This document shows, one piece after another, positions 11,501-24,405 of a DNA stretch of 64,000 nt. The notes beneath the pieces are model-generated. The model did not search any database and had not been told where the DNA came from. It worked only from the letters and a program-made list of their open reading frames with translations. Position numbers and translations under genes: made by a program. Numbering within the stretch: the stretch's first letter is position 1; every line of letters starts with the position of its first letter. The stretch is from positions 186,001-250,000 of the forward strand of contig JAQGEQ010000339.1 in the NCBI GenBank assembly GCA_034620365.1. Direction: 5' to 3'. Source of the DNA: Pegea sp. RAD2-039 (taxonomy: Eukaryota; Chordata; Thaliacea; Salpida; Salpidae).

Positions 11501-14500
11501 AACACCAGATCAGGATAAAATATAGTTTAAAGTAATTACAGAGACAAACAAAAATTAAAAGTAGTTTATTGTTTAAAACTATTTCTTACAAAAATTAGGC
11601 AAAACAGAAAAAAAAAAATTTACTTGGCTTCTTCAAGTTCTTCCATACGTTGAATAGCATCTGACTCATATTTAGTTCTCCATGTAGTGATCTCTGCATT
11701 AGCTTTGGAAAGGGCTCTCTGTAGCTCAGCTTTTCCTTCTTGTTCTTCTTCAACTTGCTCTCGAAGCAAGTCAAGATCGTGGCGGGCAGCTTGAAGAGCA
11801 TGAGTAAGAGACTGCTTTGTTTTGGATTCTTCCTCAAGTTGGCGTTTGAGATCTTCAATAAGTGAAGTCATGTTGGATTTGGCACGAGAAAGAGCGCTGA
11901 CCTACAAATGGTTATACTGATTAAACATCTTTCTAATTTCAAAAATAATTTGAAAATAATTTGAACAAGTTTCAACAAAAGAGCTCTTTTCTGACTTAGA
12001 ATGTTACCTTATTTTCAGCCTCTTCCAACAAATGCATGTTGTCAGCAGATTCACTTTGAAGTTTGTTCTTAATGATGGTTAACTCATTAATTGTTCTGAC
12101 ATTTTCTTCAACTTTAATGCGGAAGTCAGTGACTTGTTCTTCCATTACTCGAACATTAGCTTCAGCTCGTACTTTGATCTTAGAAACTTCTTCAAACTGT
12201 GAGCTGACATCCAAAAGCTCCATTTGGAGTTGAGATCGTTCCTTTTCAACTTTTGTTTTGACACGAGACAAGTTTTCAACTTGTTCAACAAGCTCAGTAA
12301 CAGCATCTTGTTGACGCTTTTTCATGGAAGTTACATCAGCTTCGTGTTGAATGATTGATTCCTCATATTCACGTCGTACTTTCATCAAGTCAGATTCACG
12401 TCGTTTGATTAGCTCAAGCTGTTACAATAAACATTGGTTTCGAAAAGCTAATTCCATTTAACCAAAATATACTGACTTGAGCAGCAGTGGCTCCTCCGGC
12501 TTCTTCAAGTTTTTCAGTAAGTTGGTCGAGTTCACGAACAAGGTCATTTCGGTTTCGTTCAATTTTAGCACGGGCATTTCGTTCGTTTTCAAGTTCACTT
12601 TCCAAATCTTCAACACGAGCCTACACAAAAGTATTTATTTTTCTAAAGCTACTGTAAATATAATTTTTTTATTTGTAGCATTATTATTTGGTAGTAAAAT
12701 TCTTTTTTTGAGCTATGCAAAAGGGAATATCTTGTTTGATAACAAAAAATTGTGTTTTTTCGTTAATGAGTTATTGAAACTGCTATTATTAACGAGTTTA
12801 AATGTTTTAGAATCTTTGATGCTGTTTCGCTAGTACTTAAGAAGTTGTTATCTTACTTGTAACTCCTTAACTTTGCGTGAAAGTTGATAAACTTGGTTCT
12901 GCTCATCTTCTAGCCTTCCTTGAAGAGAGTTAATTTCAAAGTCCTTCCTGAAAATAATAAAAAAATAAATTAAAATATGCATTCTTATCAATAAATTTTA
13001 CTTTCGAATGGATTCTTCTAGTTGAGATTTGTCTCGTTCAAGATCTGAAACATTATCAGTAGCAGCACGTAAATCAGCCTCAAGCTTTCGTTTGGCTTTT
13101 TCTAATTCACTGCGGACCTTGCGTTCTTGCTCGAGAGCATCTTCAGTCTAAGAAGAAAAGATATATCTTAAACGATTAAAATTTGTATATGCTGTTTTAC
13201 TTACATCTTCAATTTGTTGTTCAAGTTTTGTCTTGAGTTTTCCAAGATGGTTGGCTTTGTCTTCCATTGCTTGAAGATCTTCAAGAGTTTGTTGGTTGAC
13301 TTGTTCCAAGTGTTTCTTTTCTTTTTGAAGAGTTGAGATACTTCCATCACGAGCATCAAGATCAGAAGAAAGACCACGGACTTTTGACTCTAAATCCTAC
13401 AATATAATCATTTTAATAAAGTTGTTTATGTCGTTAGTGTCAACTTAACAGATACATATTAAGTTTGATTAAGTTATGATACTTTCATTAAATACTTACA
13501 CCCTTTTCTTTTTCTAATCGTTTAATGTTTCCTTCAGCACTTTCAATATCTTGAGAAAGCTCTTCGTTTTGCTTTTCCAATTTCTTTTTATTTGCTGTCA
13601 GCTTCTCATTACTTGCTTCCTCTTCTTCAAGACGTTCTGTCATTTCTGCTACTTCAGTCTCTAAAGACTGTTTGACTTTGATCAATTGCTCATTGCGTTC
13701 CTCAGAATCGGCAAGATTTTCTTGCTCCTGAGAAGTAAGTTTATAAGTTGAATCAGTTTAGATGAGTTCTTGATGATTACTAACCGCTTGTAGTTGCAAT
13801 GTCAAATTATTCTTTTCAGACAAAAGACCAACACATTTTGTTTCGTAGTCTTTTCGTAACTTTTCTTCTTTTTCATGTTTGTCTTTCAAATCATTAATGA
13901 TAACATCCTTAGCTTTAAGTTCATCTTCAGCCTTGACAACATTGAGAAGAGGCTTGACTTTGGTGTAAAGTTTCCACCAGTGCCAGTCGCGGAACATAAC
14001 AAACTTTCTGATGTTTCGTTGAATACAACGAGCAGCACGGCTGTTGTTTAAAAATATGAACTTATTAAAGATCAACTGGAAAATTATAAAGCTTATACTC
14101 ACGCTCTTTCAACCATTTTCTGGAACTCAATTCGCATAAGTTTACCACGAGCACGAGATTGTAACTTGGTCATGATAATAGCCAACAAATCATCTCGTCT
14201 ATCTTCAAGATCGGCAAGAACACCAGCTTTGAAGAAGATCTACAAAAGTTAGAAAATAGTTTTGGAAATCTTGTAGGCAATACTTTATTGTAAAATTTGT
14301 GAGATCGTATTTTTGCTAACTAGGTAGAACTAAATTACAAATGAAAAAGTAGTACGACTAGAGTTTGTTTATGTTGATGAATTAAAGCTTTTTTAGACGT
14401 TTTTATTATACCTTAGTGTGACCGATTCTGTACAAAGCCAAATCTAGCTCAATAGTTGTTACAATTGTTTCAGTTGCTTTTTTGCTGTCAACAATCTTAG

Positions 14501-17500
14501 CAACCTTTTTGGCAGCCAGAATCTGGTATCTAAAACAGAAAGATGTTAAACATGAAGATAGTTTACAGCAAAAAATGGGAATTTAAATAATATAAAATAT
14601 TTATGATAATTAAAAATCATATTCACCGTTGTTTGAACTCGGGGTATTGAAGTCTGTTGGGGAAACCCTTTCGGCAAATACGAATACCTTCAAGCACACC
14701 ATTACACCGAAGTTGAGCAATAACTAAGTCTGTAAATGATAAACAAAGCATATTATGAATGAATAAATTTAAAATCTGTTTTAAAAAACAGTCTTTAGGT
14801 TGTGAAATATTTAGAATTCAAACAAACCAGCATCCATCAATCCAGACTGCTTCAATTCATTTGGAATGATACAACGGACGAAATGAGGCTTGGTGTTTCT
14901 CAAGTTAGTCATCAGTTTGTTTAGTTGTTCCTGAATAAATAATTTCATTGAAGTAATTGCAGTTTAATTTTTTGAGTAAATTTACCCGGTAAAGAGCAGA
15001 TACAGTCTGGAAGCCACCTCCCTTAGATTTTCCTCGTTTCCCTTCTTTAAATTTGAATAACGAAAAAGTTTTAAATTAAATTTAAAAGATTAAATTTGAA
15101 AAGTTAGTATTATAAAAATAGTTTGTAACATTGCTTAGTATTTGTAATTAAAGATAGTTTAAGTGTATTTTTAAATCAACAAAGCTATTAGAAAGATTAT
15201 CAATAGAATTATGAATAATTCATGATTACTTTCTTCTTTAGGTGCTGGGAAGAGCAATGGCATCAATTTATTAGATGATTTTCTGAAGAGTTGAATAACA
15301 CTTTCATTTAAAGGATCCTTGTTCTTGAAAAGCCATCCTCTAACATTGTACTCAACCTAATGAAATGTTTAAAGTAAATTCCATCGGATTAATAAGGAAC
15401 CTAAAACTTTACCTGCCCGGCATAGTGAAGCACAATGAAATCAGCACCTCCTTCTTTGACAATTTTAGGTTTTGCAAATGCTGGTGACTTTTTGTGATGA
15501 GTATCATAAAGCTTAGCTCGGAAAGTGTCATCAGTTGCCTTGGGTACAATGGACTCTTCCTCAAGAATTGAGAAAACTCCCATTGGCTAAAAATATATTT
15601 ATATTTGTAATAAGTTTTTAGATTTTAAAATGTTTTGTTACCTTTTCAAGAAGCTCAATGCAGTCAGCAAGATCCATACCGAAATCAATAAATGTCCATT
15701 CAATACCTTCACGTTTGTATTCTTCTTGTTCAAGTACAAACATGTGATGATTGAAAAATTGTTGAAGTTTCTCATTAGTAAAGTTGATACAAAGTTGCTC
15801 AAAAGTGTTAAACTGTAAAAAGATAAAATAGTTTGTTTATAGAATTACTTTTTTAAAAGCAATTACCTCAAAGATTTCAAAACCAGCAATGTCAAGAACA
15901 CCAACAAAATAGTTTCTGGGTAAATTTGTTTCCAAAGTGACATTTAATCTGAGTACAATCCAGTTGAACAAATTTTTGTAAGTTGCTTTAGCCAACGCAC
16001 CAGTAGCATTTTTGCACTGAAAAAAGTTTTTACTTTAAATTAGTAGTAACTAAAATTTGTAAATAGTTCAGGTTAGATTAGCGTCTTAACTAATTTTGTT
16101 TAAGAGTAAAACTTCTAGTATTTACCTGTTCAACATTTTGACCTTTGTTGACGTATTCATTTCCAACCTTTACGCGAGGTCTAGTTATAGCTTTACATAA
16201 TTCAGGAGAGCTTATACCAAATAAGTAAGAAACCTTGTCCGCAACTGTTTGGAAATATTATTATTCGAAAACTTAATGTTAAACAACTAATATTTATATA
16301 GATTGTTTATATAAAAAGTGTTTTATTTCAATAAATTAAGTAGTTAAATTATTTGACAAAATTAATAATATCAAAAGTTACATGAAGTTTTAGATATGCT
16401 CTAATATTGTTGCAACCACATTATAAGGTATACAAAGTTCCGCCAAATATCGTTATTTATAAAAATATAACATCGATATATATATTAGTATATTACAAAT
16501 ATAAACTCTAACAACTTACCATCAATACTATCTACATCAGCTTGCTCATCACGTGGTTTTTGTTTGTACTTCATACTACCAAAGTTACAAACACCAGCAG
16601 TAATACGGAAAGCTCCCATCTGATCTTCTGGATCAAATCCAAGAATATGAAAAGCTTCCTGTACACAAGATTTTTGTATGTAGATTGAAAAACTTCAATT
16701 CCTGTTAAAACTAAAAACTTATAATTTTAATACATACATCAGTGAGATCAAATTCTTCTTTGTCATCCATACCATCAACCTTAACAACACCTTGGCTGAC
16801 CCAAAAGAAGTCTTTTGGATTAGTAGTAAGTTGAAGGTTTTCAATCATGTCTGCGCGTTCACTGCACATAAGCTACATCAAAAAAATAAATTGTTAGAAA
16901 AGTAATAGAATAAGAGCTTTATAACTTTATGTTTCTTATTATTTAATATCTTATTAATAGAGAGTATTGAAATTGAGCTTAATGCTTACCTGGTAGAAAA
17001 TGTGGTAATTTCTTTCGGCCTTTAGTTGAAAGACAACACGAGATTTTTCCAACAAGTATACTTCAATGTCACCTCCGGAAAGCTTTCCGTTTGTTCCAAA
17101 ATGAATACGAATAAATTTACCCTGTCATGATTTAAAAATTTAGATTTTGTTTATTAGGAAACTGAGTTTGAATGGACTCACGAAACGAGATGAGTTGTTA
17201 TTACGGATGGTTTTGGCATTTCCCCAAGCTTCTAATACAGGGTTAGTTTGGACAATTTGATCTTCCAAGTTTCCTTTTTTTGGGTCTCTAATCATACTGG
17301 TATTAGCAGCAACATTTGCAAAGTATTGAATGACCTTTTTGGTGTTTTCAGTCTTTCCAGCACCAGATTCACCACTAAAAGTGTTTATTAAAATTATAAA
17401 AATATTTATATTTATAAAATGGTTTCTTTAAACTAACGTAATCAAAATAGATTGATTTTCACGATCAGTCAACATATCATGGTAAGCATTATCAGCAATT

Positions 17501-19500
17501 GAGAAGAGATGAGGAGGCATTTCAGATCGCTTCTTGCCTCTGTACATATCAACCACTAAAGCACCATAAACAGGCAACCATTTGTAAGGGTTGACACAGA
17601 TACAGAAAAGACCAGAGTATGTCTGTAACAAATATCAGCTCATTATTTGCCACGAAACTGTTATTGAACACTTTTGATTATATTATTCTTGACGCTAGAT
17701 TTGATTTACTAGAAATATTGTACTTACATAAATACGCATCGATGAGTAACGAGTTCTTAAGTTGTTCAAAACGCTAGCTTCATTAAGAAAGGTCATGTTA
17801 GCCATATCAGCTACTTGTTCAAACTTAGGTGGATTCATTTGTTGGATTAGTTCTTGTTTCACGGTCAAGGTCTGTTAAATGAATTTTTTATTTTGAATAT
17901 ATTAGTTTTTCAATTCTATGTTAGTCCTTACAGTTTATATTCTATAAATTCAACTTTTATATATTTGCTTTTACAGTTCTTTTAACAGCCGGTTACCTCG
18001 CCTTTGTAGCTTTCACATGTGACTTTAGGCCCTTTTGTTTCAACTACATTTGCACGAACAAAACCTTCTTTCTTGTGAGGACACCAACAGCTTTTCTTAC
18101 TGTCGTATGGTATACTGGCAAATTCAAGTTTCTCTTGGGCAGTTGGCTCAAGGAATAACATTGGGTCGTCATTAGGACCACATTCACCTAATAAGATTAT
18201 TTGTGATGAGTTACTGAATTCCTCTATCAATAAGTTTCAATACAAGGTTAGTTTAAGGCAGTTTTAAATCATTTTAGCTCTTCTATTTGAATGATAAGGA
18301 AACATAATAAATTGAAGATTATATTTTGTTCTCTTAGTTTATTACTATAGAAAATTACTTTACAGATAGAAAGCACTTGTCGATCTGAGTTTCTATCCAC
18401 AAATTATTTAAGCTGAACGTTTCATTTGAGTATCGAGTTATAAAGTTTTATAAATGTTGTTACTTCAGGCAGACATATTAGTATCATCAAAAAATAAAGA
18501 TTAACAATTTTTATTTTTATCTTTAATCACTTAAAAATCCTGATTCACTTATTGATTTTATAAGCCAGCTAACAAGCACGCTGAATGATGTTAGAATGAT
18601 TATATTTATTCTATTCACGTACCCCAGTTAAGATGACTCAAGTGTTCTATCTTAAGGCCTCACTCTATTTTTTATTATTGGATATCATGTCACGAGAAAA
18701 AGTTTTTATTCTACTTTGATCTTTCAAATAATATTAAAACTTTAAGTGTTAATTGCTTTTTTAAAGTTAATGTGACCTCTATAGAAAAGTTTCTTTTTTT
18801 ATGAAAATGTTGATTGCCAGTTCTAGCATACCACCAAAGTTTTAAAGTAATTATTGGTTTAAGGTCAAGAATAATTTATTCATTTCGATTAAATTTGATA
18901 TCATTTAGTCTTAATACTTGGCTCTGACATATTATTGACTTTTTGCATATGCTCCTTATTTAGCTTCAAATAAATATTATGTTTATTAACTGCTTAATTA
19001 TTTGGTAGATGAGTTAGGTTTTACAAAAATGCCTGATAAGTTTTTTAATTTGCAGCTTTTTCAAAGCTTGGTACTGTATTTAAGATGAAATCTAAAAAGT
19101 CAAAAGTATAATTTTCACCATGACTTGCAACTACATATAACTTTAAAGCAATCGACCTTTGCTAAAATATTAATAGAAAATGATATCTAAAACTTAGCCT
19201 GAGCTTTTTGCTTGCAAATATCGATGTTTTACGTCAAGTCGAAAAGAAAGTTTATACTGAAGTCAGCTACCAAGTATTGAATAAAACACTTTATCTAAAT
19301 CGATTGATTAAATCTTTATAATTGCTTAACTAAGGCAGATATTTTCGAATATTTACTTTATTTGATTTGAAGTATATTTGGTTATATATAAACAAAATTT
19401 ATTACTATTTCTACTTAAATATTTATTAATGAGCTGTATAATTTAATTCTTAATATCTCTTACCCTTAGCAGAGCTTTTACCGATAGGACGAGGTGCCAT
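8559..19500 (-). CDS. Muscle myosin heavy chain, gene B (complete, 38 exons, 1953 aa)
   Basis: Complete sarcomeric-type MHC. Exons: 19500-19464, 18187-17997, 17871-17728, 17622-17438, 17374-17182, 17121-16990, 16872-16738, 16658-16520, 16244-16126, 16016-15867, 15812-15642, 15586-15413, 15356-15230, 15044-14986, 14930-14828, 14729-14627, 14529-14412, 14239-14103, 14040-13785, 13727-13500, 13396-13205, 13147-13002, 12947-12857, 12620-12477, 12418-12008, 11901-11624, 11474-11342, 11276-11060, 11001-10856, 10793-10699, 10381-10189, 10073-9932, 9696-9509, 9431-9333, 9238-9062, 8980-8885, 8830-8705, 8645-8559. The P-loop is at residues 187-194, switch I about 244-250 and DIAGFE about 467-472. These are followed by the RCNG/RICRKG cysteines, the IQ neck (CIQRNIRKF) and a coiled-coil rod of about 1090 residues. 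The tailpiece has 29 residues, ends ASSTK and is serine-rich. Exon 2 is the most divergent of the four copies ([15 protein letters not shown]). Loop 2 is long ([11 protein letters not shown]). Introns above 300 bp are intron 1 (1276 bp) and 10382-10698. Confidence 0.97.
18188..19463 (-). other. First coding intron of gene B (1276 bp)
   Basis: The homologous intron is only about 53 bp in C and 54 bp in D, and is absent in A. It is AT-rich, with a slightly GC-richer block at about 18570-18670. No exon-like frame with myosin similarity is seen, so there is no sign of an alternative first coding exon. Confidence 0.6.
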
Positions 19501-19545
19501 TTCGGTAGAATAGTTGAGTAAAGAATAGAAGAAAATTGAAGAAAC
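19501..19545 (-). other. 5' UTR part of the gene B start exon
   Basis: A 3' splice site (CTTTTTAG, AG at 19546-19547) precedes 45 bp of ATG-free sequence and then the MAPRPIGK start codon. It pairs with the donor proposed at 20755. Confidence 0.6.
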
Positions 19546-20755
19546 CTAAAAAGATGATTGTTAACTTCAAGAACGTTTAAAGTACGAATAAGCCAAGAAA
19601 GTATTTAAAGTAAGACAAATATAAGTTTAAATAATTAAATTTTAATTAGAAATAGTTAGTTTACTTTGAAGCTATTCTTATTTAAAGAATACTAACTATT
19701 TCTGATAATTATCAGGTATGGTAAAACAATTTGAATCAATAATTTAAAAAATCGTTTTTATATGAAGTTAAACAGTTTAATCTCATTTACACCAAAATCT
19801 GAATACATCTCAAAAACATAATTTATAATTTTTGTTGTAAAGTTTTTTTGAAAGGAAATAGTTTATGTTATGTTTATTTATCTCAACGATTATTTTCAAT
19901 GTAATTATGAGAACTAAAACTAAAATATCTAATAAAATATCTAAGCTGACCACACGAAAATCAAGTATTTTTTTACTAGAAAAATACAAGAAAGTTCTAA
20001 ACTTACAGAATAGATTAAATCAAACGTAAAATATTATGTAGAAGAGTATTCTTTGTATTTTAAATATCTTTTTTATATTTATTTCAAATGATAAAAAGCT
20101 TTTTTTTAGTGTAAACTACTAATAGTCAAATTCAATTTTGATGATTAGACTGTCAAAAAAAAAACAAAAAAACTATTACTTATTTAAATGCATAGAAAAA
20201 ATTTAGTATTGTTAATTTGTACCAAAAAATTAAAGTTATTTTTTGTTTCCAAAGAACAAAAACCTCTTAAAAATACTTTTGAGGAAGTAGTTTTGCTGAG
20301 TTTGAAAGGAGAGCTATTTGCTTCTCAATTATATAGTACAAACACTGTTTGTACCAATATACAGTTTTATCACTAGCAATGGAGATTTTATTGATGAAAA
20401 TGTCAAATTTATGAAGGTTTTATTTCTTAATGTCCATGCTTTGTGCAGGATTGAAACCAGGAAAGGTTCAACCACGACGTATATATAAATTAAAAACTAA
20501 TTTAAACACTTATAGTTTAAAAATCATGTTCTAAGCTTTGAAACTTTAAAATAAGCTCGATAAATAGGTCTTAGAATAACAAACACAATTACAAAATTAC
20601 ATTTTGAAAATTGGTACAGATATAAAAAAAAGTAAAATAAAAACTAGCAGCAATCTAAACATCAATTAACATTAACACTCTTCATTTAATCGTTTGAAAA
20701 TGAGTTTCTACTCATAAAAGCAACAAATATTTTTATAAAACTTTTTCAAACTTAC
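19546..20755 (-). other. Leader intron of gene B
   Basis: About 1.2 kb of AT-rich intron between the leader exon and the start exon. The plus-strand frame 20188-20376 resembles no protein I recognise and looks like chance. Confidence 0.45.
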
Positions 20756-20860
20756 CGATAGGAGAATTTAACACCTCTGGTGCTATGAAGTCCAATCGAA
20801 GTACCTTCAGTTTCCAGGTTGTAGCTTATATGTTAGTAGAGTGTTGCTGATTGGTTAATT
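20756..20860 (-). promoter_or_regulatory. Gene B promoter region and non-coding leader exon
   Basis: A GC-richer island in AT-rich surroundings. On the minus strand it shows CCAAT (20854-20850), a TATA-like ATATAAGC (20831-20824), then about 48-70 nt ending CTCCTATCG before a GTAAGT donor at 20755. The layout matches gene A (box, short leader exon, strong donor, intron of about 1.2-1.3 kb). The exact start site is inferred. Confidence 0.5.
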
Positions 20861-23800
20861 TTTTGACCAAAAACTGCCTGAAGAAGTCTTTAAAGTGTGT
20901 GTTCTGCAGTAAATCTCACCCGCTGGGAATACTATTAATAACACAAGTATAGTCACTGGTTTGTTTTAACTTATAAGATTTCATCATTATTTTTATAGCT
21001 CACATAAAATGACGTAACTCACATATTGCGTGTAATTATAGTAAATGTTGTCATAAGAACTGAAATCATTTTATATTTGTTAGATTTGTCTTGTCTAGTC
21101 TTTAAATAGATTACTTTGTTGCTAAAACGCTTCTCGTTTTAAAGAAGATTATTTTTTAAAACACTACTTTCAACTTAACTTGATTAACTTAAATTAAACT
21201 TGTTTCGAAAATAGTTTCAGAATTTTTATATGTATGTGATCAAAACCAATTATAAAAGGAGGCATATAGAGAAATGTTTACTAGTTTTATTTGATATCTA
21301 ATTGAGCATATTACACTAACATATAATTAGTTTATCTACTTAAGTACCAAATGAACTTCTGTAGTCACGTATGTTTGTTTCCTTACTAACTAATTTCTCT
21401 AGTTATTTCTAAGCTAAACATATTTTTAGACTTCCAGATCTTGAAACATAATGATAGATTATTAACCTAAGTATTAAACACAAAGTATACAGCTTAATAA
21501 TCGTAATAAAGATTAAATACATCATTTACACAAGGCTAATTGATACTATAATTAAGTAGGAAATAATAAACCAGGACCAGTGTTCTCAGCCTAAAAAGTT
21601 ACTCAGTGAAAGTTTATAAAAAGTTTAACATAAATTGTTGCTTTCAGACAATTACATTTTTTTAAAGAAAAAATTGAAAAAGGTTTGGTTGTCAATTTTT
21701 ACTTAAATAAGTTTAATAGATGGTGTTTGAAATTAAGTATTATAATTGAAGAGTTTGTATAAACTTAAATCGAAGTTTTGGATATTGCATACGACAAAGT
21801 AGCTGCTTCATAACTGTGGTTTTTCTTGATCTTATTGAAACCTCCCTTGTGTAACACTTTTATTTATCTATATTATCTAATTTCTGTCTGATGAACGCTT
21901 ATGGTAAAATCAGAATTTTGTGGCTTAATTTATGTAGAGTGTGGAAAAAAGCTTTCTATTTAAACTAATTGACTCCTGCAACCTTGCAACAGTAGTTTAA
22001 TCGTAATGAAAGGTGATTTGCTTTTAAATTGCATATGCCCTTGCACAACTGCTGCAGAAGACTGGAAAATATAAAGAAATAAGTTGAACATAATATCATT
22101 AAAAATACTAAGATTAGCTTGTACAAAAATAATCTTTTACTGTTCTTTAGTTTTGCACAAAATTGTTTAAGGTACTTTATACAATAAAGGACAAATACTT
22201 ATCTTTGTAGTAATTCTTATTGACCTGTCATGTTAAGTAAGCCTTAGACTACTTGCTTGAAAACAATTATGAGCTTTTGATTTTTAGATTTATTTTGATA
22301 CTGTCAAATTTCTAAAAGCTGTGGATAAGTTGATTTAGTAAAGTTTAAACTGTTTGTTCTCATTAAAAGGGTTAGTTGATATCAAGGACAATATAAATAT
22401 ATTTTTATACTTATATTTTATGTATAATACAAGAATATCTTGTTGACTCAGATTATATTAAAGTTGAATTTTAATTGTATTTTAAGAAGTTAATCAAGAT
22501 AGCTTTAATAAAACAATTCGAACGAAAGAGATGATTGCTTTAAGCAAATTCAAATTATTTATTTGATTATTTATGAAATTAGTAACATTAGTCACTATTT
22601 TTAACTTTATAATAAATATGAACGCAGAGTTACGCATTAATCTAATATTTCTTACCTTTGAAAAATGAAAACTAATTTAATTTTAATCCTAATACATCAC
22701 TAACAGTTTTGTACAAACAAATCGTGTGTTGTTTCAAGTTACAGCTTATGATTTGGAATTCTGTTTGTTACTTGTTAGTTGAGTTCAATATAATGAAATT
22801 TAATAGATTGATTAAACTTTGGTTAACCAGAATATACAATAAATAAGATATAACCTTCAGACTAATACTAAAACATTGCAACTGGCTGTAACTGGCTCCT
22901 TGTATGAAAAGATAAATATATTTGTCAGACAAGTTTACTTGAGGAGATTAATAATTACATAAAACTGTTTGATAAATTGTCACCTTAAAATGTAAATTAT
23001 CTATTTTGATTTTTTAACTATACACTTTCAGCATTTAATTGTTTACACACGAAAAAATTTTAATAAAATTGTTAAAGTACACATAACAAATAAGATGGTA
23101 GACATAAAACAGATATGCTGAAATCTGAAAAAGTGTTTTTACTAATGAGTGTTTCGTTTTTTTGAATATTTAATGTTTACAAATAATAAATAGAATTTAC
23201 ATCTTTGTGTCAATAATAAAACTTTCTCTTTAATACTTTTTAAAAACAGCATTTGTACTAGAACGTAATTTATATAAATAAAAATTGAGGAATTTATTTT
23301 ATTAATATTTGAAATAAAAACAGATTTTTCAATCCACAGTAAGAAATTTAACATATTCGAAATTAACTTTCGATTTGATGAAATCTTGACACGTTTAATA
23401 ATTTACTAATTTAAATGTTTATCAATTGCCAGAAAATCTATTAAGGTCTGATCCAAAACTTGCAGACTTGGCGACAATCAGGGCTGCTACTTTTAAACTT
23501 CTTAACTCTCAAGAGAGATTAGAAAACTCGATTTAATTTAGGAAGTTGATTCATAATTGTTTTAATTATTCTTTAATTGATCTGTTGAGATATTTCAGAA
23601 AAACTTCAGAATTTTATACTTACATCGGTTAAAGTTTTTTTGAATTTCTTAAAAAGAATAAATTCTAAATTTCATTAAATTGATGCAAACTTTTGTAATT
23701 GTATTTGTACAAGTACATTTGTATTTTTTCTGATAAAAAACATAATCAAGGATTAAATACATTTCTAAAATAAAATAAATCTGTTTCTGAAACAACACAA

Positions 23801-24274
23801 TACCTTCCGAACGTAATATCAATCCTACATCTTTTCATTCAACGAATTCTAACCAAATAATTTAATCCATAGAAAACAAGCTTTCTATAAAACTTGTAAT
23901 AATACAATTTTTATCTAACTTATGCTGTTAATTAACTGAACATAAAGAAAGGAAATAATGAACGTATAATCGTAAAAACATATTTTTTAAAAGCTTTTAC
24001 TGAAATTTAGTCAAATTAGTTAAATTACCATCAGCTTTTATTCTAGAGCGCTTGTTGTTTTTTAAATTGTAAGAAATCTAAAAACCTTTCTACAAATACT
24101 TTTCTTGAGGATTATACTCATTACCATTAAATAAATTAAAGAAAGTGTTTTGTCTGTCCTAGTTATACAGCTATACAATATTTGAATTTTCAAAACTTCT
24201 TTTAAACAAATAAAATTTCAGTAGTTCAAATAATATGAGCTTAAAAAACGGAGGAGACAGAATATATCTTAAAT
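20861..24274. other. B-C spacer
   Basis: About 3.4 kb between the gene B promoter region and the gene C poly(A) signal. It is AT-rich with scattered short frames (for example 23142-23354, minus strand) that I do not recognise. Slightly GC-richer patches flank the promoter at 20861-21010. Confidence 0.4.
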
Positions 24275-24280
24275 TTTATT
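24275..24280 (-). other. Poly(A) signal of gene C
   Basis: AATAAA on the minus strand, 126 bp past the gene C stop codon, followed by T-rich and T/C-rich sequence. This is a good position for the end of a short 3' UTR. Confidence 0.55.
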
Positions 24281-24405
24281 GAGCTTAAGTCTTGCATGCA
24301 GTAATTACTTAACATAATAAATGGAGTAAGATATTATTATACAATTAATAATGAGACTGAAGCCATCATATTTTCTTCCATAGTTTATGAAGCAAGACGA
24401 ATCAT

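Noticed and set aside
12477..12833. Plus-strand open frame of 118 codons, also seen at 28719-29075
   Set aside because: It is antisense to exon 24 and its intron; the coiled-coil codon bias of the myosin rod keeps the opposite strand open. It recurs in both copies only because the exon and intron do.
20440..20500. tRNA-like text near ATTGAAACCAGGAAAGGTTCAA in the leader intron of B
   Set aside because: It has no acceptor stem or A box at the right distance and cannot be folded as a tRNA.
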